The notes beneath the pieces are model-generated. The model was not told the origin of the DNA, made no database searches, and was given only the letters and a program-made list of their open reading frames with translations. A DNA stretch of 53,849 nt from a virus. Made by a program: the position numbers and the translations under genes. Shown here piece by piece: positions 42,001 through 48,197 of this stretch (positions are counted from its first letter, which is position 1; the number at the start of each line of letters is the position of its first letter). Location: IMG/VR virus record IMGVR_UViG_3300047457_000833, positions 1-53,849 of that record, one strand, 5' to 3'.

Positions 42001-44754
42001 GACGTGAAGGATCGAGCGACCTTCACGAACGGCGACTCTCTTAACATGAACAGACAGTTTGTTCCAGTGCGTGACCCGTCAAGCCGTCTGGCCCAAGAAA
42101 GAGTGTCGGGTCGTATGGAGGTCGGAGATGACAACGACACCTACTACGAAACCCAGATTCACGGTGGAGTCAAAACATCCGACATCGCTAAAGTCATCAT
42201 CGACACACGAACCTACAAAGACTTCAAATGGATTAGCGTTCCTCCGTCTGCTGCGCTGCTGAAATCACTAGACAAGGCTGGCATCCCCTACGAGATCGTG
42301 GCAGGCAAGAACTTCCAAGACCCCGAAGCGCATAAAAGCGCGACACCCATCCTCGCCAAAGGCGACTATGAAGGCCACCCTTTCCGAGGTAACCAGTGGG
42401 TCGACGCGTCAGGCGCACGACCAGCATTCGCAATCCCCGACAACGGCGTTGATTTCAACCCGTACAGTGCTGAAGCCAAAGACTATTCGGAGATGGATCG
42501 CCGCAACGAACGCATCGAGTTCTCTGCGAACGCGTCCGTCGCCTTCGACGACGCGCGTCAAGCCGACCTGCTTCGTCTCAACGATCTGCGCGGAGTGGGC
42601 ATTATCGAGGTTCCTGCACCAGCCGACAAAACGAATCCGCGTCGCTACAGGCTTGTGGTGCGTCTCGGCGGCTACGACACAACCCTTGTTCTTGATTCCT
42701 TGAAGGAGCATCGCAACTTTGATGAGGCTTTGAAACGCAAGCCGAAGGTGCAGGAACTGCTCGAGGAATTCGTCAACAACCCAACACTCAAAGTTCGTGC
42801 CATCGACGCCGACGTGTGGGAGTACGAGTATGTCGCACAGTCAGGGCCGAACAAGGGTCGCACCATCACGAAGCGCACATCGTTCGTGAAACCGCAGTAT
42901 TCGCAGCAGCCCGATGTGGTTCTGAAGTCACTCAGCGTGACCAAAGGCGACTATGTGGGCCACCCGTTCAGGGGTAACCAGTGGATGGACGCCAACGGCG
43001 TGCCGCGTGGTGAAAGCAGGTCAGGAGAGTCAATCAAGATCGAGCGTCCCGAGATAGGCGACCTTGTGCTTGCTGCCGAACATGATGTCGGTCACACGGA
43101 CACGGTGGCCATGTTCCTCACCGACGACATCAGGCGACGCGACAACGCCCTAACCGAGTCACGCAATCAGGCTTTAGGTCTTGAGGGATTTCAGGGCGAA
43201 GGAACCTACGGCGCGTCGTTCTTTAAGCATCAGGTTGCTTTGGGTGTTGCTGAAACCCTGTCGTCAGTCCCGTTTGACGAATCCAAAACCGCCTTCACTG
43301 ACCTTATGGCGTTACAAGGCTATGAGGATGAGGCGCGCATCTTTACTGACGGTTTGCGCGGCTTGGTGAAAATTGATGATTCCGTGATTGTTAAGCCAGC
43401 CGAATACGAAGGCATGGTTTCAATCACGATCAACGGCGAGGAATCCCTTCACACCATTTCAGACCTCATCACAGACGGTGGAGCGATTCTTTCTCTGCCT
43501 AACCCAAATTCAAAGATTCGCGGCATCATTGGCTTTGACGAAAAAGCATTCAAGAATGTGCTGGAGGCGGAAGGTCTCAGCGTTTTATGGAACCTCGACT
43601 ACATCCCAGAATCCCCGAGAGAGCCTGATCCGCGACTCAAAGATAAACGAGAAGCGTGGCTACGCGCCTTCAAGGCGGGCCTCACAAGCCCAAACGCTGG
43701 CCAAGACATCGTTGTCGACGTGAGCGAATCGTTCCCAAGAATTGATGGTGGTCTAGAGATTCGGCGAGTGGAGGACGGTTTTAGGGAATTGTCACGCATC
43801 CCTCGGAATCGTGGCGAAAATATCAAGAGTCTTTATCTTGATCTAGGGAATCAAGCGTCTCGAGACCTTCAGACCCTCATCCCTAACGGCTTGGTCTTTG
43901 ACAAAGAAACGGTCGTCGGTTATGGGCTGGCGACGCAACTTGTCGGGAACTGGGCCAAAACTGCCAACGACTCGCACGTTGTAGCGCACCTAATTCAGGA
44001 CGTGGCCCGTCAAGAATTCGGTCTTGAACAAGCCACTGACTGGTCTACTAAAACGATGACCCTCACTGGTGAACCGCAAATTCAGGAACAAAGCCGCGCA
44101 CTGCTCAAACAGAACGGGCCGCTTGTCAAAACGATAGGGCTTGCACTGCGCTCGATGCATGACGCCACTCAACGCCATTTTGAGGCACAAGGAATCCAAT
44201 ACGTGCTGCTTTATCGTGGTGAAGGCGACACACCTGATTCCACAGAAAGCGATTCACTCACGACGCAAGTTAACCAATTGGGTAACATCGGGAAAGGCGT
44301 TACTTCTATCGCTACCACTCGCCCACTGTCGTCGTGGGCAGCGACCGTGTCGACTGCTGAACAGTTCTCCTATGGGTCGCGGAGCGCGATAGCGCGAGCC
44401 ATAGTACCCATCCAAGACATTCTGTCCATCCCATCTACAGGCTTCGGTTGCTTCGACGAGGATGAATTCGTGGTTCTCGGGCGGCCTCGCATGGTGGACG
44501 TGAACCTTGCCAGCACGATGGGTAGCCGTGCGTCTCTTGCAGTTGGTGGAGCACGACGCGTTCTTGACTTGGCAGAGAGCGTAGAGATGGCGTACCCGAG
44601 GGGATCTAATCGCGGTCGGGAGATGCGAGCATATTTTGAGATTCAACCAGTGAACACGGGCTACAAGGATGAAGCAGAGCGAGCGACGCAAGAAGCCCTT
44701 GACTCAGTCATCCGTCAACTTGAAGCCGATCCGAACACGATGATTCCAGCGTGA
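39085..44754 (+). CDS. Giant multi-domain tagged protein with ADP-ribosyltransferase-like end
   Basis: An 1889-residue protein from GTG 39085. Four tag modules (residues 86, 549, 1092 and 1287) divide it. Residues 1-50 hold a small phage N-domain (VERRGSCPPDRPFAVV, then CHATRAGAERQIAAIY). Segments 1 and 2 each end in a DUF3626-like domain (about 330-535 and 880-1085; YGM.E.GG ... EAQVHGG). Segment 3 is a short unknown domain. Segment 4 ends in an ADP-ribosyltransferase-like fold: Arg1711 in LLYRGEGD, Ser1749-Ser1750 in PLSSWAAT and Glu1792-x-Glu1794 in FDEDEFVVLG. This R-S-ExE set is the arginine-specific type. It looks like four fused cargo proteins delivered to the host; that role is inferred. 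Confidence 0.7.
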   Translation: MPYRVERRGSCPPDRPFAVVLESSGETVACHATRAGAERQIAAIYASEHDLEKEQPTSSGVHVDTIMGEEEKRRRLLKFAPVAVIKGDYVGHPFRGNQWTDASGVSRQPAESMRDMSRAGQSLNPTDDPLVAETEGRPFEGFLDLSPETQAMLDARDAYFIRVREVRDEAKRIVGEKEAKAFTTPDALFDEAQRIDPSFAETRKDAVYTGPNVYKIVDKIKTDMLLAYGAKPLPEGETAPTLYYAAFTREESGRLTSEQRTIDPKVDVTPLRERGMSDQQIGELVHAVEVKANRLLDGPEVRSAQFGQSVPDQIAAERKLIPVLEEELKNARVSVTVTPRILSNILADERFKTQFETGKSRGYNSTQARQDEELARFGYPTQMPADKRPVYGMIEVGGLRTPSERGNLQYGNVLVVLKPEVADRTTFSADDSLSNYRPSAPLREPNTRGILSAFVENTHTADEIRSGEMYLEAQVHGGVKLSDIGMVIFESGVQIENRSGDKVKTATAPSAALLKRLEKAGIPYQIVTSGADIKPVEKAVGFDPTLLIKGDYVGHPFRGNQWTDASGVSRRQAMSGADRSSGIANLQAVDTVEEARATGRPLKILQPEHYPPQVKAALAAHRQAQDAINALHEEIVGQPETEEATKRFYADRRVQVAELALQLALDEARVQLTTELAKKYGFTVEQNPEAPYERIPYENVWRDPDGRLKREEAYFYPSKFAEGYRWTAAPLTLLNPDGSYRLVYQGENKEQKLGYESFYGIPIESLRTGKPPFSSYDASGNPDQPQQDQKAVDAARQILIKEAKDLGIDLPETTQPPRLSAKNLKGSLSDDDIGVLGSHIFQTGMRAFLGETKEIDTTLSWTDPKGDVTATLIARQGRLVTDDAPLSVTVPANKVGAILKDGRLKSQFETGRSGGKNDPEIRADWEAAMFGYPRGMNPEQRPIYGMVETGGPKPSSTRGNEQYGTVTLVLKDDVKDRATFTNGDSLNMNRQFVPVRDPSSRLAQERVSGRMEVGDDNDTYYETQIHGGVKTSDIAKVIIDTRTYKDFKWISVPPSAALLKSLDKAGIPYEIVAGKNFQDPEAHKSATPILAKGDYEGHPFRGNQWVDASGARPAFAIPDNGVDFNPYSAEAKDYSEMDRRNERIEFSANASVAFDDARQADLLRLNDLRGVGIIEVPAPADKTNPRRYRLVVRLGGYDTTLVLDSLKEHRNFDEALKRKPKVQELLEEFVNNPTLKVRAIDADVWEYEYVAQSGPNKGRTITKRTSFVKPQYSQQPDVVLKSLSVTKGDYVGHPFRGNQWMDANGVPRGESRSGESIKIERPEIGDLVLAAEHDVGHTDTVAMFLTDDIRRRDNALTESRNQALGLEGFQGEGTYGASFFKHQVALGVAETLSSVPFDESKTAFTDLMALQGYEDEARIFTDGLRGLVKIDDSVIVKPAEYEGMVSITINGEESLHTISDLITDGGAILSLPNPNSKIRGIIGFDEKAFKNVLEAEGLSVLWNLDYIPESPREPDPRLKDKREAWLRAFKAGLTSPNAGQDIVVDVSESFPRIDGGLEIRRVEDGFRELSRIPRNRGENIKSLYLDLGNQASRDLQTLIPNGLVFDKETVVGYGLATQLVGNWAKTANDSHVVAHLIQDVARQEFGLEQATDWSTKTMTLTGEPQIQEQSRALLKQNGPLVKTIGLALRSMHDATQRHFEAQGIQYVLLYRGEGDTPDSTESDSLTTQVNQLGNIGKGVTSIATTRPLSSWAATVSTAEQFSYGSRSAIARAIVPIQDILSIPSTGFGCFDEDEFVVLGRPRMVDVNLASTMGSRASLAVGGARRVLDLAESVEMAYPRGSNRGREMRAYFEIQPVNTGYKDEAERATQEALDSVIRQLEADPNTMIPA
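39340..39381 (+). repeat. Cargo-tag module 1 of the giant protein
   Basis: Encodes KGDYVGHPFRGNQW then TDASG, at residues 86-99. It comes after the small N-terminal domain and before the first helical and DUF3626-like segment. Confidence 0.9.
40729..40770 (+). repeat. Cargo-tag module 2 of the giant protein
   Basis: Encodes the same peptide as module 1 but with many different third-codon bases, so it is conserved as protein. It marks the junction at residue 549, right after the first DUF3626-like domain. Confidence 0.9.
42358..42399 (+). repeat. Cargo-tag module 3 of the giant protein
   Basis: KGDYEGHPFRGNQW then VDASG at residue 1092. It follows the second DUF3626-like domain and precedes the short unknown domain. 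Confidence 0.9.
42943..42984 (+). repeat. Cargo-tag module 4 of the giant protein
   Basis: KGDYVGHPFRGNQW then MDANG at residue 1287. It opens the 600-residue segment that ends in the ADP-ribosyltransferase-like domain; the same MDANG ending is found at 45787. Confidence 0.9.
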
Positions 44755-44762
44755 TCTCACGC
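44749..44762. promoter_or_regulatory. Inverted repeat upstream of the GNAT gene
   Basis: GCGTGA and TCACGC, two bases apart, overlap the stop codon of the giant gene and lie six bases before the -10-like box at 44768. The spacer is too small for a hairpin, so a protein-binding site is more likely. Confidence 0.35.
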
Positions 44763-44767
44763 GCAGG

Positions 44768-44773
44768 TAGAGT
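44768..44773 (+). promoter_or_regulatory. -10-like box six bases before GTG 44780
   Basis: TAGAGT, six bases, then GTG 44780, in the 25-base gap between two tagged genes. There is no ribosome site. Confidence 0.45.
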
Positions 44774-44779
44774 GGCGTC

Positions 44780-45736
44780 GTGCTGAACCTTGATCCGACA
44801 CCGTTGGCAGCCGACTGGATGCGTGTCGTCGCGTTCAACGCAGAGTTCGGGCCAATCAACACGCTGGATGAATTTATCGACAAGATGGGGATCAGTCGCT
44901 CGTCGGCATTGCGTCCACAGTTAGCGCAGTACGCGTCGATGGCGTGGCTTCATTTGCTGCCGTACCCTGTGCAGCAGGCGATCAAGGAGGCGGCGAGAGT
45001 CTCGAAGGCTGTGCCGATGTTTGGGCCGTCCGTGCTGATCAAAGGCGATTATGTTGGCCACCCATTTAGAGGCAACCAATGGACAGATTCATCGGGTGTA
45101 AGCCGTAGCGGTCAGGGGTCTGGTGCGCGCCCGAGCGACAAAACGCTGCGCACCATCGCGTTTGAGATGGACTCAAAGATGGAAGTTCTAAAAGATGAAG
45201 GCGCGCGTCTCGTCAAGTTCGCTGGCGGCATCGAATTCGTAGACAGGCAGGCCTACATCGACCAACTTCCGCTTGTGTCGCGTGCAACACCGAATCATCA
45301 GGTGATCGCCAGTGGCGTGACAATGACAGAGGAAGCCCTGAATGACGAAGCCGATGTCGCTGTCATAGAGGATCGTGACGGACAGGTTTGTGGCGCAATT
45401 TCAATGAGCAGCAAGCCGTACACTTCTCAGGAGTTGTCGGAGTTTCTTGGTGGGGTCGACCCGAACTCAACTTGGATCGAGATGCGTAGCGCAGGCTCGA
45501 CAATGAAAGTTGATGGTGTCGGCTCGGGCTTGTTCGCGGCAGCGATTTCTAAGGCTGCCGAATCGGGGTCTGGCCTGTATTTGTCGCCGCTTGACGAGAG
45601 TGCCAGACAGTTCTGGGCTTCTAAAGGTTTCAGGGAGGCGGAACGCGTCGGTGGTAGCGAAGGCACCTACCAGTATCTGGACGCCGAATCGGTGCGAATC
45701 ATCGCCAACAACCTCGAGGAAGGGTGGGGCGCGTGA
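44780..45736 (+). CDS. Tagged GNAT acetyltransferase-like protein
   Basis: A 318-residue protein from GTG 44780. Residues 1-85 are a helical lead (WMRVVAFNAEFGPINTLDEF). The tag is at residues 88-101. The C-terminal half reads as a GNAT fold: an acidic strand AVIEDRDGQVCGAISM, the strand STWIEMRSAGS, then DGVGSGLFAAAISKA (Gly246-Gly250, acetyl-CoA loop) and SARQFWASKGFREAE (the usual final helix and strand). It could acetylate a host protein or small molecule. It overlaps the next gene by four bases (GTGA at 45733). Confidence 0.7.
   Translation: MLNLDPTPLAADWMRVVAFNAEFGPINTLDEFIDKMGISRSSALRPQLAQYASMAWLHLLPYPVQQAIKEAARVSKAVPMFGPSVLIKGDYVGHPFRGNQWTDSSGVSRSGQGSGARPSDKTLRTIAFEMDSKMEVLKDEGARLVKFAGGIEFVDRQAYIDQLPLVSRATPNHQVIASGVTMTEEALNDEADVAVIEDRDGQVCGAISMSSKPYTSQELSEFLGGVDPNSTWIEMRSAGSTMKVDGVGSGLFAAAISKAAESGSGLYLSPLDESARQFWASKGFREAERVGGSEGTYQYLDAESVRIIANNLEEGWGA
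45041..45082 (+). repeat. Cargo-tag module of the GNAT protein
   Basis: KGDYVGHPFRGNQW then TDSSG at residues 88-101, between the helical lead and the catalytic region. Confidence 0.9.
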
Positions 45737-47865
45737 TTCCAGCCTTCGATCTATTTGATGTCGCTTTAACGGACGAGGATGTGCTGAAAGGCGACTACGT
45801 AGGTCATCCGTTTAGGGGAAACCAGTGGATGGACGCGAACGGTGTCGCTCGAGGCGACGCAGGGTCATCTCCCGATCAAGACAAGCAGGCCTACGACCTG
45901 CGTCAACAGGGCAAATCTTGGGAAGAGATCGCCAAGATTCTCGGCTACGCGAACGGTGGCTCGGTGCGTCGTCTGGCGATGCGTCACGAGAAACGACTGA
46001 AGGACGGCGGTCAGGAAGTGGTGAAACCTGAACCCAAACCTGAGCCGAAGGTTAAGCCGCCGAAGGGTCGTGAACCTGAAAATTATGACGAGGCTGTTGC
46101 GCTGGCTAAATCGCTAATCAAGGCCACGTTCAACGGTGACGCCATCGCCACGCTCACTAAATTGATGGCGGATTCAGGGAAAACCTTTGATCCGAACGAT
46201 GAGGCATACAAACTGACTGATGCCGAACGCGTAATGGAGGAGAAGGTTCTAATGGTCGGGGACGCTGTGCGGATGGCGTTGGCGTTCGCTCAAGCCCAAG
46301 CAAGTGGCCTCGACCCGAAGGAAGCGGCGCGTGTCCGAGAGGAGCATGACGCGCTTAAGAATGCGTGGCAGAAACTAGTAGACGCCCGTGCGGAAGCAGA
46401 AAAAACCGCGCTGGCGGATGCCAGAAAAGCATTGACTGGATCAAAACAAGGTGCATCTTGGAATCCAACTTTCACAGTTAGCAGTTTCGCGGATCAGATA
46501 GCCGCTGCGAGAGCACTAGCCGAGCGTGACGGTCTGCTGAAACCAGACGAATCAATCCAATACATCGGTGGGAGCGTGGCGTTAGGTTTTGCTGGAGCAA
46601 AAGCATCAACAGAACTGCAAACCCTTGTGGATCAGTTAAAAGCCGACGAACCCACTGCCGATGTTAGAACTCGCGGCAAAGATCTATTCGTGCCAGTAGA
46701 CCCTCGCAGCACTACCGCGAGCCTTGTGCGCGCCGTGTACGACGCCAACAAAGACGCATTGCAGTTGATTGAGGCACTCTCGAGCGAAGTCACCGCAGGC
46801 AGAAAAACCGTTGCCGAGGTGAAACAAATCTTGTCCTCGCCCACAGCCATTGTTGACCAGATGAACCGCACCTATGTGCTTCCAGAAAACAAAGGGGAAC
46901 GAACCGACAACGATTACCGTGACACCCATGCAGGTTGGAGTGGTCGTCAAGTGTCGCTGCTGAAACCAGAAACACGACAAGAAATGCTCGTCGCCGCAGT
47001 CCAGAAAGCGGCCCAAAGTTCCAACATTGTCGACTCCATCGGTGCGGTAATGAGCCGACCGATTGGTGATCTCGTCGGCGTCAACATAGGAAAACTTGAC
47101 CCGACGATGACCTATCGGCAGGTTCAGGAACGTCAAATTGAAATCAACACTAAAATTAGAGAACAAAACGAAAAGCAAGAAGCAAGCGGAATCTCTCGCG
47201 GAACTGTCGTTAGACGCGTCCTTGAAGATGTCGGTGTCAAAATGGCCTCTCCTGACCTGTTGCGTGTCAACTTTGATCCGAAGCGCAAGGATGCTGCGGA
47301 ATTGACTGCGGCGGCACGCGAAATCTCGATGATGCTCCCTCGAGCGTTCGTGCTTGGTTCTGATTCGCTCAAACCTCAGTTCTCTGGCGGTGGCCACATG
47401 ACGGCGGAACTCAAGTTCGGTGGCGGTCGCGCCCACGCCCAGAATCTGATGGGTGGCAAATTCATCATCAAACATGAAACCATTCCTACAAACTCGGCCA
47501 GAGGCCTTACTTCGTGGAAGTCGGTGTTTCTTCACGAGACGGTGCACGGAATGGAGTACGCAAATCCCCTAATCCGCTACCTCGAATACTTGACTTGGAC
47601 TCGGCGTGGCGAAGGCGAGCCTTTGCGAACACTAAAATCGATCACAGGCGCGTCGGGGTATCAGTCTTACGAAAAGGGCAAGAAGGATGCGTGGGGAAAC
47701 GCTTACGCTGGCAAAGAATACGGTAAAAGCGGAACGTCAACGTATGAGATCATGACCACAGGAATGCAAAGCCTCTATTTTGGGGATGAGCGCGCCGACC
47801 GCGAGCATTTGAATGCGGTGCTCGGAATTTTGGCGGCGGCAAGCACACTGGCAGGCAACAAATGA
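45733..47865 (+). CDS. Tagged HTH-metallopeptidase protein
   Basis: A 710-residue protein from GTG 45733 (GTG 45724 would add three residues). The tag is at residues 19-32. It is followed at about 55-90 by the recurring HTH (GKSWEEIAKILGYANGGSVR, then RLAMRHEKRL) and a Pro/Lys linker. A long helical middle with Ala-rich coiled coils runs to about 420. The C-terminal domain is a zincin: SVFLHETVHGMEY with HETVH at residues 601-605 and a downstream STYEIMTTG whose Glu672 could be the third ligand. It may bind DNA and cut a host protein after injection; this is inferred. Confidence 0.7.
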   Translation: MIPAFDLFDVALTDEDVLKGDYVGHPFRGNQWMDANGVARGDAGSSPDQDKQAYDLRQQGKSWEEIAKILGYANGGSVRRLAMRHEKRLKDGGQEVVKPEPKPEPKVKPPKGREPENYDEAVALAKSLIKATFNGDAIATLTKLMADSGKTFDPNDEAYKLTDAERVMEEKVLMVGDAVRMALAFAQAQASGLDPKEAARVREEHDALKNAWQKLVDARAEAEKTALADARKALTGSKQGASWNPTFTVSSFADQIAAARALAERDGLLKPDESIQYIGGSVALGFAGAKASTELQTLVDQLKADEPTADVRTRGKDLFVPVDPRSTTASLVRAVYDANKDALQLIEALSSEVTAGRKTVAEVKQILSSPTAIVDQMNRTYVLPENKGERTDNDYRDTHAGWSGRQVSLLKPETRQEMLVAAVQKAAQSSNIVDSIGAVMSRPIGDLVGVNIGKLDPTMTYRQVQERQIEINTKIREQNEKQEASGISRGTVVRRVLEDVGVKMASPDLLRVNFDPKRKDAAELTAAAREISMMLPRAFVLGSDSLKPQFSGGGHMTAELKFGGGRAHAQNLMGGKFIIKHETIPTNSARGLTSWKSVFLHETVHGMEYANPLIRYLEYLTWTRRGEGEPLRTLKSITGASGYQSYEKGKKDAWGNAYAGKEYGKSGTSTYEIMTTGMQSLYFGDERADREHLNAVLGILAAASTLAGNK
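45787..45828 (+). repeat. Cargo-tag module of the HTH-metallopeptidase
   Basis: KGDYVGHPFRGNQW then MDANG, very near the N-terminus (residues 19-32). This is the shortest lead of any copy, so the lead is not needed. Confidence 0.9.
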
Positions 47866-48188
47866 TTCGTATAACCGCGATGTCGGGTGGTGAAACGCTG
47901 CAGGCCACCGAAATGGAGGTTGGCCTGTGGAGCGTCAGTCCTCTCGAGTTCGCAGACTTCTTTGACTCGGCCACTGTTCCGTCGAGCATCGTGGTGTTGG
48001 GTGGCACTCAAATCGTTTACCCCGACTGGCGGTCAGATGACCCGATGATTCGGCTCTACGCTGCGCAATATGTCATCCAGCGATACTTTGATTTGACGTA
48101 CGGCGAAGCACGACCCATCGAATACACGATCACAGGCATTGCTGAGCAGCCAGATACGGATGATCTGCCACCAGACACGGTGTTCTAG
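47862..48188 (+). CDS. Hypothetical protein paired with the metallopeptidase
   Basis: A 108-residue protein from the ATGA overlap at 47862. It is acidic and beta-rich (ITAMSGGETLQATEMEVGLW, SSIVVLGGTQIVYPDW). The overlap and small size would fit an inhibitor or immunity partner of the metallopeptidase, but there is no direct evidence. No family is recognised. Confidence 0.5.
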   Translation: MIRITAMSGGETLQATEMEVGLWSVSPLEFADFFDSATVPSSIVVLGGTQIVYPDWRSDDPMIRLYAAQYVIQRYFDLTYGEARPIEYTITGIAEQPDTDDLPPDTVF

Positions 48189-48191
48189 ACT
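48186..48191 (+). promoter_or_regulatory. -10-like box six bases before ATG 48198
   Basis: TAGACT, six bases, then ATG 48198. It overlaps the stop of the preceding gene. The same hexamer and spacing occur at 39073. Confidence 0.4.
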
Positions 48192-48197
48192 GTGACC

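Noticed and set aside
39085-44754. Reading the giant frame as an assembly artefact that joins separate genes
   Set aside because: The frame stays open for 1889 codons with normal codon use, the four segments are different in sequence, and no start with a ribosome site was seen at the junctions. A fused gene is simpler, though long-read confirmation would be decisive.
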